Of a DNA stretch of 64,000 nt, positions 7,738 through 15,652 are shown piece by piece. Below the pieces are notes generated by a model. That model did not search any database. It saw only the letters and a program-made list of their open reading frames with translations, and had not been told where the DNA came from. The stretch spans positions 496,001 to 560,000 of the forward strand of contig NZ_FXEG02000005.1 of assembly GCF_900176255.2 (NCBI RefSeq), in the 5' to 3' direction. A program made the translations under genes and the position numbers. Within the stretch, counting starts at the first letter, position 1. The number at the start of each line of letters is the position of its first letter. The stretch is from Mycobacterium ahvazicum (GTDB taxonomy: Bacteria > Actinomycetota > Actinomycetes > Mycobacteriales > Mycobacteriaceae).

Positions 7738-8829
7738 GTGATCGAACACGCTGACGGCACCAGCACACCGCTCATCGACGCGAGCGTGCACATCTTCTTC
7801 CCGTCCAACAAGGCGCTGCGCAAGACCCTGCGGGAGCCGTTCAAAAGCCGCGGGTTCCCCGACTACGAGATGGACTGGTATGGCGCCCCGGGCGGCGAGT
7901 ACGTACCCGACGCCGAGGGCCCGGACGGTCAATACCCCGGTTCGGATCCAGAATTCGTTGGCAACGAGCTGTTTTCGAAGCGCGGCGTCGACGTCGCGGT
8001 CCTGCACCCGATGGCGCGCGGCATCATGCCGGACCGCCACCTGGGCAGCGCGCTGCACGCCGCGCACAACGAGATGATGGTGACCAACTGGCTGGAGAAC
8101 AGCCAGTACGGCGAGCGGTTTCGCGGCACCGTCCGGGTCAACCCCGACGATATCGCCGGCGCGCTTCGCGAGATCGAGAAATGGCGCGGGCACCCACGCG
8201 TGGTCCAGATCGGCGTTCCCCTGCAATCCCGCGAGGTCTACGGCAAGCCGCAGTTCTGGCCCCTGTGGGAGGCCGCGGTCGACGCCGGCCTGCCCGTTGC
8301 CGCGCACATCGAGGTCGGCTCGGGCATAGCCTTTCCGCCGACGCCGTCCGGGAACACCCGCACCTACGAGCAGTACGTCAGCTTCATGGCGCTGAACTAC
8401 CTCTATCACCTGATGAACATGATCGCCGAGGGCGTGTTCGAGCGCTTCGACGGCCTCAAGTTCGTCTGGGGCGACGGTGCCGCGGACTTCATCACGCCTT
8501 TCATCTGGCGGATGGACACGTTCGGCCGGCCGCACCTCGAGCAAACCCCGTGGGCGCCGCGGATCCCCAGCGATTACCTGCCCGGCCACGTCTATTTCGT
8601 GCAGGGCAGCCTCGACGGACCCGGTGACACCGAGTTCGCCGGTCAATGGTTCAGCTTCACCGGCAAGGACGACATGGTGATGTTCGGCTCGAGTTACCCG
8701 CACTGGCAATGCGGCGATGTCAAGAAGCTGCCCGTCGCGCTGTCCGCCGAACAGCGCGACAAGCTGTGCTGGCGAAACGCAGCGCAGCTCTACGGCATAG
8801 ACATCCCCGCCGGCGTAGGCGCACAGTAG
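7738..8829 (+). CDS. Amidohydrolase family 2 protein (ACMSD-like)
   Basis: 363 residues from GTG 7738, preferred because GAAGGG precedes it; TTG 7699 is possible and adds 13 residues. It is a TIM-barrel metal-dependent hydrolase/decarboxylase of the ACMSD type: PLIDASVHIFFPSN at the start, LPVAAHIEVGSG in the middle (His ligand), FVWGDGAADFITPFIWRMD and a C-terminal MFGSSYPHWQ, where SSYPHW replaces the more usual S(S/A)DYPH. The first metal motif (DASVH) has Ser where the sister protein at 8870 has Asp (DSDVH). It starts an operon running to the Rieske protein and hydrolase. Probable role: hydrolytic or decarboxylating step in ring catabolism; inferred. Confidence 0.88.
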   Translation: MIEHADGTSTPLIDASVHIFFPSNKALRKTLREPFKSRGFPDYEMDWYGAPGGEYVPDAEGPDGQYPGSDPEFVGNELFSKRGVDVAVLHPMARGIMPDRHLGSALHAAHNEMMVTNWLENSQYGERFRGTVRVNPDDIAGALREIEKWRGHPRVVQIGVPLQSREVYGKPQFWPLWEAAVDAGLPVAAHIEVGSGIAFPPTPSGNTRTYEQYVSFMALNYLYHLMNMIAEGVFERFDGLKFVWGDGAADFITPFIWRMDTFGRPHLEQTPWAPRIPSDYLPGHVYFVQGSLDGPGDTEFAGQWFSFTGKDDMVMFGSSYPHWQCGDVKKLPVALSAEQRDKLCWRNAAQLYGIDIPAGVGAQ

Positions 8830-8869
8830 AAGTTGAAGCGGGCAGACCTAAAAGGGCTAGGAGACCCAG

Positions 8870-10015
8870 ATGACGTTGACCCATTCGCAGGAGCGGGTTC
8901 CCGCTACCGAGCGCATAGCCGTGCGATGCGTCGATTCGGATGTCCACCCGGCGCCCAAGCGCGGCGAGCTGGTGCCGTACATCCCCGAGCCCTGGCGCAG
9001 CAAGTACTTCCTCACCCGCACCGTGGGTGAGCAGATCTACTACGACGCCCCCGACTACGCCCACTCCTACGCGATGCGCGTGGACGCCTTCCCTCCCAAC
9101 GGTGAATTCCCCTGCAGCGACCCGGACATGGCGTTCCGCCAGCTGATCATGGAGGCCGGCTCCGACATCGCGATCCTGGAGCCCGCCGCCTACCCGGCGC
9201 GGCTGCCCGAAGCGCAGCACGCGATGTCGGCCGCGCTGAACGACTGGCAGGCCAATCACTGGCTGGACAGCCACAACAACTGGCACGAGCGGTGGCGCGG
9301 TTCGATTTGCTGCGCCATCGAGGAGCCCGAAGAGTCCGCGCGCGAGATCGAGAAGTGGGCCGGACACCCGTTCATGGCGCAGATCCTGATCAAGGCCGAG
9401 CCGCGGCCGTCCTGGGGCCACCCGAAGTACGACCCGATCTGGGCAGCCGCCACCAAGCACGACATCACCGTGAGTTGCCACCTGTCGCGCAGCCAGTTCG
9501 ACGAATTGCCGATCCCGCCGGTCGGATTCCCCAGCTACAACCACGATTTCATGGTGACCTACTCGCTGCTGGCCGCTAACCAGGTGATGAGCCTGATCTT
9601 CGACGGCGTCTTCGACCGGTTCCCGAAGCTGCGGGTCGTCTTCGTCGAGCACGCGTTCACCTGGATCCTGCCGCTGATGTGGCGGATGGACGCGATCTAC
9701 GAGGCGCGCAAGTCGTGGGTGGACATCAAGCGTAAGCCGTCGGAGTACGTCAAGGACCACATCAAGTTCACCACCCAGCCGCTGGACTACCCGGAAGACA
9801 AGACCGAGCTGACCCGTGCGCTGGAATGGATGGAGTGCGAGAAGATCCTGCTGTTCTCGTCGGACTACCCGCACTGGACGTTCGATGACCCGCGCTGGTT
9901 GGTCAAGCATCTGCCCAAGCACGCCCGCGACGCGATCATGTACAAGAACGGCATCGCGACCTATCACCTGCCGGAGACTGTTCCGGTGCTCGAGGGTCAG
10001 GTCCGGGTGCTCTGA
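8870..10015 (+). CDS. Amidohydrolase family 2 protein (ACMSD-like)
   Basis: 381 residues with a clear ribosome site (TAGGAGACCCAG) before ATG 8870. The metal-binding start is VDSDVHPAPKRGELV (around residues 22-36), further ligand candidates are HDITVSCHLSRSQFDE (~200) and VVFVEHAFTWILPLMWRMD, and the C-terminal Asp is in LLFSSDYPHWTFDDPRW (~325). These are the landmarks of amidohydrolase_2 enzymes. It is related to the gene just upstream, and the two may form a heteromer or act on successive intermediates. The stop is followed within two bases by the Rieske gene. Confidence 0.92.
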   Translation: MTLTHSQERVPATERIAVRCVDSDVHPAPKRGELVPYIPEPWRSKYFLTRTVGEQIYYDAPDYAHSYAMRVDAFPPNGEFPCSDPDMAFRQLIMEAGSDIAILEPAAYPARLPEAQHAMSAALNDWQANHWLDSHNNWHERWRGSICCAIEEPEESAREIEKWAGHPFMAQILIKAEPRPSWGHPKYDPIWAAATKHDITVSCHLSRSQFDELPIPPVGFPSYNHDFMVTYSLLAANQVMSLIFDGVFDRFPKLRVVFVEHAFTWILPLMWRMDAIYEARKSWVDIKRKPSEYVKDHIKFTTQPLDYPEDKTELTRALEWMECEKILLFSSDYPHWTFDDPRWLVKHLPKHARDAIMYKNGIATYHLPETVPVLEGQVRVL

Positions 10016-10016
10016 A

Positions 10017-10415
10017 TTGTCAGAAGAAACGAAACGGCCTGAGCCACGCCTCGCCCAGGGCCGCGAGCACGTCGTCGCCACCGTAGACGAGATTCCGCCG
10101 GGCAAGCACAAGCTGGTACCGATCGGGCGTCACGGTGTCGGTGTCTACAACGTCAACGGCACCTTCTACGCGATCGCGAATTACTGCCCGCACGAAGGCG
10201 GTCCGCTGTGTTCGGGACGTGCCCGGGGACGCACGATCGTCGACGAATCCGTGCCGGGCGACGCCGTGATGGTGCGCGACCTGGAGTTCATCTACTGCCC
10301 GTGGCACCAATGGGGTTTCGAGCTGGCGACCGGCACCACCGCGGTCAAGCCGGAGTGGAGTATTCGCACCTACCCGGTGCGGGTCGTCGGCAACGACGTT
10401 CTGGTTCAGGCCTAA
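10017..10415 (+). CDS. Rieske [2Fe-2S] ferredoxin-like protein
   Basis: 132 residues from TTG 10017, two bases after the preceding stop. The Rieske cluster ligands are present as CPHEGGPLC (C-x-H at ~50) and YCPWHQWGFEL (C-x2-H at ~87). The spacing between the two boxes is ~35 residues because of an insert (GRARGRTIVDESVPGDAVMV), longer than the ~17 typical of Rieske ferredoxins. No catalytic iron domain is present, so it transfers electrons or is an accessory subunit. Its place between two amidohydrolases and a hydrolase, with no oxygenase adjacent, is unusual. Confidence 0.9.
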   Translation: MSEETKRPEPRLAQGREHVVATVDEIPPGKHKLVPIGRHGVGVYNVNGTFYAIANYCPHEGGPLCSGRARGRTIVDESVPGDAVMVRDLEFIYCPWHQWGFELATGTTAVKPEWSIRTYPVRVVGNDVLVQA

Positions 10416-10430
10416 CTACAGGAGAATCGC

Positions 10431-11297
10431 GTGCCATCAATTGAGATCAACGGGGGAAATGTCGTCTACGAAATCCTCGGTGACTCAGGCGATCTCATTG
10501 CTCTGACCCCCGGCGGGCGGTTCAGTAAGGAAATCGAAGGTCTGCGTCCACTCGCGGATGCACTCGCCGCGGGCGGTTACCGGGTGCTGCTGTGGGACCG
10601 GCCCAACTGTGGGGCGTCCGATGTGCAGTTCTACGGCCAGAGCGAGTCGCACATGCGCGCCGAGACCCTGCACAAACTGGTGACCGGACTGGGTTTCGAA
10701 CGCTGCATTCTTGCCGGAGGATCCGGCGGGGCAAGGGATTCCATGCTGACCACGATGCTCTATCCGGAGATGGTCACCAAGCTCGTGGTGTGGAACATCG
10801 TCGGCGGCATCTACGGCTCGTTCGTGCTCGGCTCCTTCTACATCATCCCCAGCATCCTCGCGGTGCGCGGCACCGGCATGGATGGCGTGATCAACGTGAC
10901 CGAGTGGAAAGAGCGCATAGCGCAGAACCCGGCCAACAAGCAACGGTTCCTCGACTTCGACTCCGACGAATTCCTCAAGCTGATGCTGCGCTGGCTCAAC
11001 GCGTTCGTCTCCAAGCCGGGGCAGACCATTCCCGGTGTCGAGGACGAAATGTTCGACCGGATAAAGGTTCCCACGCTGATCATCCGTGGCGGCGAGAACG
11101 ACATGGATCACCCCAAGCGGACGTCGCTGGAAGTCAGCTGCCTGATCAAGGGATCGACGCTCATCGACCCGCCGTGGCCCGAGGACGCCTGGGAGCGTGC
11201 GTCCGAGGACCGCGCGGCGGGCCGGGTGAAGCACTTCAACATGTTCGACACCTGGGTGCAGGCAGCACCCCCGATCCTCGAATTTCTGGCCTCGTAA
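10431..11297 (+). CDS. Alpha/beta hydrolase
   Basis: 288 residues from GTG 10431, preceded by AGGAGAAT. The hydrolase fold is recognisable from GDLIALTPGGRFSKE (oxyanion region), VLLWDRPNCGASD, and the nucleophile elbow AGGSGGARDS (Ser ~103). A candidate acid is in IIRGGENDMDHP and a candidate His in VKHFNMFD or in DMDHPKR. Compared with the classical G-x-S-x-G plus HG motif, the first motif is PGG, as in some C-C bond and epoxide hydrolase relatives. Last gene of the operon starting at 7738. Substrate unknown. Confidence 0.85.
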   Translation: MPSIEINGGNVVYEILGDSGDLIALTPGGRFSKEIEGLRPLADALAAGGYRVLLWDRPNCGASDVQFYGQSESHMRAETLHKLVTGLGFERCILAGGSGGARDSMLTTMLYPEMVTKLVVWNIVGGIYGSFVLGSFYIIPSILAVRGTGMDGVINVTEWKERIAQNPANKQRFLDFDSDEFLKLMLRWLNAFVSKPGQTIPGVEDEMFDRIKVPTLIIRGGENDMDHPKRTSLEVSCLIKGSTLIDPPWPEDAWERASEDRAAGRVKHFNMFDTWVQAAPPILEFLAS

Positions 11298-11302
11298 TGG
11301 CG

Positions 11303-11776
11303 TCACACGGTACGAATGTGGACCTCGCAGTTGAGCGACGCTTCCAGCGCCGTATGGACCCGGCTTTCCGGAATCCGTTCGAGATCCGCCTCGCGCACCG
11401 TGACGTAGACGATGTCGAATCCCTCGTCGCCGGGCGTGCGCACGATGTCACCGGTGAGCCCGAACCCGGACAGTACGCCGCGGGCGTCGTCATCGGTTCC
11501 GCGGCTGACAAAGGTGACCACACCCGGGACGGGCTTATTGCTGAAAACTTTGGCGCACAACCCGATTGCGGCCTCTTTGGCCATGTCGCCGTTTTCGGCC
11601 GCGATGAGCAATTCGACTTCACGGCGACTTTCGGGCATGGCCGCGAGGTCGTTCTCGACCACGCCGGCACCGGCGTGACCCACGAGCTCCTGGAGCGCTG
11701 CCATGCCGTCACGTAATTGGGCCGGCGTCAGCTCACCTTCCGGGTCGACGTTGACACGCACCACCGCAGTTCGCAT
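11303..11776 (-). CDS. Conserved hypothetical protein
   Basis: 157 residues from ATG 11776. A longer minus-strand frame runs through the next gene, but only this part has a sensible start and protein-like sequence (MRTAVVRVNVDPEGELTPAQ onward). It shows two similar alpha/beta halves, each with an acidic helix (REVELLIAAENGDMAKEA, DIVYVTVREADLERIPES), and no membrane or signal segment. It lies convergent to the hydrolase and divergent from the NuoF-like gene (36 bases apart). I do not recognise its function. Confidence 0.7.
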   Translation of the reverse strand: MRTAVVRVNVDPEGELTPAQLRDGMAALQELVGHAGAGVVENDLAAMPESRREVELLIAAENGDMAKEAAIGLCAKVFSNKPVPGVVTFVSRGTDDDARGVLSGFGLTGDIVRTPGDEGFDIVYVTVREADLERIPESRVHTALEASLNCEVHIRTV

Positions 11777-11812
11777 GGGCGCAAGCCTAACTAAGACGAT
11801 GGCAGGCCAGCT

Positions 11813-13114
11813 TTGAACACCACCCAGTCCACCACGATCACTACCGCAACGTTTCCCGGCTGCACACCTCGGCTGCTGAGCGCGCAAGCCGGTCGGGAAG
11901 ACCTGGCTGCATACCGACAGCTCGGCGGCTACCGTCCGCTCGCCGACGCCCAGGCATTGCTCGGTGAAATCGAAGCCAGCGGACTTGTCGGCCGCGGCGG
12001 TGCCGCCTTCCCGCTGGCGGTCAAGTTGCGCACAGTGCGCGACAACGGCCTTCTGATCACCGCTGCGCCCGTCGTCATCGCGAATGGCGAAGAGGGAGAA
12101 CCGGCTTCGGTCAAGGACCGCTGGCTGCTGCGCAGCCGCCCGCATCTGGTGCTGGACGGACTGCGACTGGCCGCGGCGGTGGTGGCCGCGGACCGTGCCT
12201 ACGTGTACGTGTCCGACCCCGAGTCGGCCCACAGCGTCGAAACCGCGCTCGGCGAGCTTGATTCCGGCGCCCTCGGTGTCACGGTCCACGTGTTGACCGT
12301 CCAGCCCGGATACGTGGCCGGCGAGGAGACCGCCGCGGTTCGGGTGATCAACGGGGGTCTGGCCAAGCCGACCGACAAGCCGCCACGCCCATTCGAAGCG
12401 GGCGTCGATGAGCTGCCCACGCTGGTCAGCAATGTTGAGACGCTGGCCAATCTGCCTTACGTACAGGGCAACGGATCGGCGGCGTTCCGCTCGCAGGGCA
12501 CGTCGCTGTCGACCGGCACGTTCTTGGCCACGATCACCGGCGCCGGCAAGCCGCCGGTGCTGTACGAGCTGCCCCATGGTCTGGCGTTCACCGAACTGCT
12601 TGCCCTGCATGGGATTTCCCCCGAGAACGTGCGGGGTGCGCTGATGGGTGGATACTTCGCGGGTCTGCTCAACCGTGCGGTGCTGGAGACCACGCTGGAC
12701 CACGAGACGATGCGGCGCCTGGGCAGCGGCCTGGGCTGCGGCGCGGTCTCGGTGATCACCGATGATTGCCCCGTCGCGGTCGCGGCCGCCGTGCTGGCCT
12801 ATTTCGACCGCGAGAATGCCGGCCAATGCGGTTCCTGCTTCAACGGGACGGCGGCGATGGCGGCCGCCGCCGGGGCGCTGCGCGACGGCGCCGCAACCAA
12901 AGAGGACGTCGACCGGTTGCGCCGCTGGTCGGTGCTGCTGCGCGGGCGCGGCGCCTGCGCCACACTTGATGCCGCCACCAATGTGGCCGCGAGCCTGCTC
13001 GACCAGTTCCCCGCCGAGGTCGCCGCGCATCTCGACAAAACCTGTCCGGATTGCGCCGGCGGCGCATTCCGCGCCGAACGTCCCTACGAGGCGCAAGCTC
13101 TGAGGCAAGCATGA
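11813..13114 (+). CDS. NuoF-like flavoprotein (NADH:ferredoxin reductase candidate)
   Basis: 433 residues from TTG 11813. It resembles the FMN/NADH-binding subunit of complex I: GLVGRGGAAFP (residues ~56-66), NGEEGEPASVKDR (~88), an SLBB-like middle part (LFTEL-type segment near 250), and a C-terminal iron-sulfur domain. The C-terminal cluster is altered: CGSCFNGT keeps two cysteines but has no third Cys at the C-x2-C-x2-C position, and the fourth may be in RGRGACATLD. It overlaps the ferredoxin gene by four bases (ATGA), so it most likely passes electrons from NAD(P)H to that ferredoxin, and on to P450s. No other complex I subunit is near. Confidence 0.9.
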   Translation: MNTTQSTTITTATFPGCTPRLLSAQAGREDLAAYRQLGGYRPLADAQALLGEIEASGLVGRGGAAFPLAVKLRTVRDNGLLITAAPVVIANGEEGEPASVKDRWLLRSRPHLVLDGLRLAAAVVAADRAYVYVSDPESAHSVETALGELDSGALGVTVHVLTVQPGYVAGEETAAVRVINGGLAKPTDKPPRPFEAGVDELPTLVSNVETLANLPYVQGNGSAAFRSQGTSLSTGTFLATITGAGKPPVLYELPHGLAFTELLALHGISPENVRGALMGGYFAGLLNRAVLETTLDHETMRRLGSGLGCGAVSVITDDCPVAVAAAVLAYFDRENAGQCGSCFNGTAAMAAAAGALRDGAATKEDVDRLRRWSVLLRGRGACATLDAATNVAASLLDQFPAEVAAHLDKTCPDCAGGAFRAERPYEAQALRQA

Positions 13115-13407
13115 AAATCCGTCTGGACCGCACCATTTGCGACGGGTTCGGAGTTTGCGCCAAGTACGCGCCCGGATATTTCTCACTGGACGACTGGGGT
13201 TATGCATCGCTGATCGGTGACGGCACCGTGGCCGAAGCGGATCGCGACGCCGTGATGCGCGCACTGATGGATTGCCCGGTGCATGCCATCACCGAGATCG
13301 GTGAACGCATCTTTCCCGCCGCCTCGCTACCGCTCACCGAGGCAGACGATCCGGCCGAGCATCTCAAAACCGACGAGAACGAAGCCGAATGGGGCTTCAC
13401 CCGTTGA
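13111..13407 (+). CDS. Ferredoxin, [3Fe-4S] type, with C-terminal extension
   Basis: 98 residues. The cluster motif is CDGFGVC (C-x5-C, residues ~10-16) with the third Cys in ALMDCPVHAI (~56), the pattern of P450-partner ferredoxins in actinobacteria. About 35 extra residues follow the cluster domain (FPAASLPLTEADDPAEHL onward), absent from the other three ferredoxins in this window. It is translationally coupled to the NuoF-like gene, which should be its reductase. Confidence 0.93.
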   Translation: MKIRLDRTICDGFGVCAKYAPGYFSLDDWGYASLIGDGTVAEADRDAVMRALMDCPVHAITEIGERIFPAASLPLTEADDPAEHLKTDENEAEWGFTR

Positions 13408-13527
13408 ACCTTCCCGGCTCTGACTCGTAGCCGTCCAGGTAACTCGCCTTCGACGCCGTCGGCTGCGAAGAGGACGGAATAAACTGAGGCCAGCCGAGGC
13501 CAGGACACTCCAAAGAGGAGGACCGTC

Positions 13528-13848
13528 ATGGGGTGGTTTATTCGTCGCCTGACCGCCGTCATTGCGATCGTTTTCGGGGCAATGGCGACGGCGGTGATCG
13601 CGACGCCGGGAATCAGCTGGGCGCAGTGCGATTCGAACATGTCGTGGAATCAGGCGACCTTCGAGTGCAAACCGCCGCCGCCGGTGCCCGCGTGGTACGT
13701 GGCCCCGCCGGCGTATGCGCCGTCGTTCGCCGGGCTTGACGTGCCGCCCCCACCGCCACGGCCGTGGTGGTCACCGAACGATCCGATGTGGAGCGTCGGC
13801 TTTCACCAATGGGGTGCCTATTTCAACGGCGTCTGGGTCCCGTACTGA
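13528..13848 (+). CDS. Small secreted Pro/Trp-rich protein
   Basis: 106 residues with a near-ideal ribosome site (AAAGAGGAGG) before ATG 13528. The N-terminus is a Sec signal peptide: MGWFIRR, then a hydrophobic stretch to about residue 30, with a cleavage site near SWA-Q. The mature ~75 residues are rich in proline and tryptophan (CKPPPPVPAWYV, PPPPPRPWW, FHQWGAYFNGVWVPY) with two cysteines. This layout is frequent among small mycobacterial exported proteins of unknown role. It is a stand-alone gene with no link to the flanking catabolic genes. Confidence 0.8.
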   Translation: MGWFIRRLTAVIAIVFGAMATAVIATPGISWAQCDSNMSWNQATFECKPPPPVPAWYVAPPAYAPSFAGLDVPPPPPRPWWSPNDPMWSVGFHQWGAYFNGVWVPY

Positions 13849-13905
13849 CGCCGGCGGTCGTCGTCCCAATCCTTGACGCCTTCTGGATCACGCCCGCTTG
13901 GCAGT

Positions 13906-13920
13906 GATAACGTAATTCTC
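13906..13920. promoter_or_regulatory. Degenerate operator candidate GATAAC-GTA-ATTCTC
   Basis: One perfect half-site (ATTCTC) and a diverged one, 61 bases before the DUF35-thiolase gene. Read on the other strand it is GAGAAT-TAC-GTTATC, close to the variant at 7547-7561. Confidence 0.4.
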
Positions 13921-13980
13921 CGATTCGTATAACGGGCCTACCACGTTGAACCCACGGGCCGTTCGACTCGCGGAGGTGAC

Positions 13981-15645
13981 GTGTCAGCAGCACCGGGACG
14001 CCCATTGCCCCAGGTCACGCCGGAGAACGAGTTTTTCTGGACCTCGGGCGCCGACGGCAAGCTACGGCTGCAGCAATGTCAGGCCTGCCAATCCCTGATC
14101 CACCCGCCGGCGCCGGTGTGCCGTTATTGCCGGTCGCTGGATATCGGAGTGCGCACGGTTTCCGGCAAGGCGACGCTGGCCGGCTTCACCATCAACGAGC
14201 GGTTCAGCTTGCCCGGGCTGGTGGCGCCGTATGTGATCGCGCAGGTTGCGATCGCCGAAGACCCGCGGGTGCGATTGACGACCAACATCGTGGATTGCGA
14301 GCCCGATCAGCTCGAGCTCGGCCAACAGGTCGAGGTCGTCTTCGAGCAGGTCGAGAACGTGTGGTTTCCGCTGTTTCGGCCCAGCCCGGATGCCGAGCCC
14401 GCTGCGCTGCCGGTCGACGAGATCCCACCGGAACGCTTCGGCGAATACGTGCGCCCGATGCTCACCACCGACAAGTTCGAAGACAAGGTGGCCCTGACCG
14501 GGATCGGCATGTCACCTATCGGCCGGCGGCTGATGCAACCGCCGCTGGCGCTGACGGTGCAGGCGTGCGAGGCCGCGATCGCCGACGCCGGCCTGACCTA
14601 CGCCGACATCGACGGCCTGTCCACCTACCCCGGCGCGATCAATGTCGGCGGATTCGGGGAGGGCGGCACCACCGCTCTCGAGGGGGCGCTGGGTATTCGG
14701 CCGACGTGGCACAACGGCGCGATGGAGACGTTCGGCCCAGGCGGCTCGGTAATCGCGGCGATGCTCGCGGTTGCCTGCGGGCTGGCGCGTCACGTGCTCT
14801 GCTTCCGGACGCTATGGGAAGCCACCAACGGCGAGCTGATGAAGCAGGGCAAGATCGCCCCGGCCGGTGCTTCAGCGGGCCGAATGCCGGGCTGGCAGAT
14901 GCCATTTGGTGCCACCTCCGCGGCACACACGTTGGCGATGAACGCGCAGCGGCACTTTCATCGATACGGCACCACCAAAGAAACGCTGGGCTGGATCGCG
15001 CTGAACCAGCGGGCGAACGCCGAACTCAACCCGACGGCCATCTACCGAACCCCGATGACCATGGATGACTATCTCAACGCGCGGCCCATCACGACGCCGT
15101 TCGGCCTGTACGACTGCGACGTACCGTGCGACGGCGCGATCGCGGTGATCGTCTCCGCCATCGACGTGGCCCGCGATATGGCCCAGCCCCCGGTCCTGGT
15201 CGAGGCGGTCGGAACGCAGATCGTCGAGCGACTCGACTGGGACCAGAGCACGCTGACCCACGAGCCGCAGGTGCTCGGCCAGTCCGCGCATGTGTGGACG
15301 CGCACCACGCTGCGGCCCGCCGACGTCGACGTCGCCGAGCTGTACGACGGCTTTTCGTTCAACTGCCTGTCGTGGATCGAGGCGCTGGGCTTCTGCGGAA
15401 TCGGTGAGGCCAAGGAGTTTTTGGACGGCGGCAAGAACATCGCCCGCGACGGCCAGCTGCCGCTCAATACGCACGGCGGCCAACTATCGCACGGCCGCAC
15501 CCACGGCATGGGCTTGCTGCACGAGGCCATCACCCAATTGCGGGGCACGGCGGGCGACCGTCAGGTCGCCGATGCCCGGGTCGGGGTGGTCAGCAGCGGC
15601 GGCCTCACCCCCAGCGGCGTGCTTCTGCTGCGGACCCCGGAATGA
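13981..15645 (+). CDS. DUF35/OB-fold plus thiolase-like lipid-transfer protein fusion
   Basis: 554 residues from GTG 13981 with a GGAGGTGA ribosome site. Residues ~1-135 are a DUF35 module: a zinc ribbon (CQACQSLIHPPAPVCRYC) and an OB-fold. Residues ~165-554 are a thiolase-fold lipid-transfer (Ltp/SCP-2 thiolase-like) domain with VQACEAAIADAGLTYADIDGL and the C-terminal NTHGGQLSHGRTHGMGLLHEA. In steroid side-chain catabolism, separate DUF35 and Ltp proteins form an aldolase that cleaves 3-hydroxyacyl-CoA in a retro-aldol step; here both parts sit in one chain. The active site Cys of true thiolases is not evident, favouring the aldolase role. First gene of an operon with the downstream hydrolase. 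Confidence 0.9.
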   Translation: MSAAPGRPLPQVTPENEFFWTSGADGKLRLQQCQACQSLIHPPAPVCRYCRSLDIGVRTVSGKATLAGFTINERFSLPGLVAPYVIAQVAIAEDPRVRLTTNIVDCEPDQLELGQQVEVVFEQVENVWFPLFRPSPDAEPAALPVDEIPPERFGEYVRPMLTTDKFEDKVALTGIGMSPIGRRLMQPPLALTVQACEAAIADAGLTYADIDGLSTYPGAINVGGFGEGGTTALEGALGIRPTWHNGAMETFGPGGSVIAAMLAVACGLARHVLCFRTLWEATNGELMKQGKIAPAGASAGRMPGWQMPFGATSAAHTLAMNAQRHFHRYGTTKETLGWIALNQRANAELNPTAIYRTPMTMDDYLNARPITTPFGLYDCDVPCDGAIAVIVSAIDVARDMAQPPVLVEAVGTQIVERLDWDQSTLTHEPQVLGQSAHVWTRTTLRPADVDVAELYDGFSFNCLSWIEALGFCGIGEAKEFLDGGKNIARDGQLPLNTHGGQLSHGRTHGMGLLHEAITQLRGTAGDRQVADARVGVVSSGGLTPSGVLLLRTPE

Positions 15646-15652
15646 GGCGAGC

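Noticed and set aside
10420..10434. GAGAAT sequence before the hydrolase at 10431
   Set aside because: It is part of the ribosome binding site AGGAGAAT and has no inverted partner.
11303..13264. A 653-codon open frame on the minus strand across the NuoF-like gene and ferredoxin
   Set aside because: Only the last 157 codons (from ATG 11776) look like protein; the rest is antisense to two well-supported genes and is an artefact of high GC.
13408..13527. Possible RNA element or terminator between ferredoxin and secreted protein
   Set aside because: No stable stem with a U-run or recognisable RNA motif could be found by eye.
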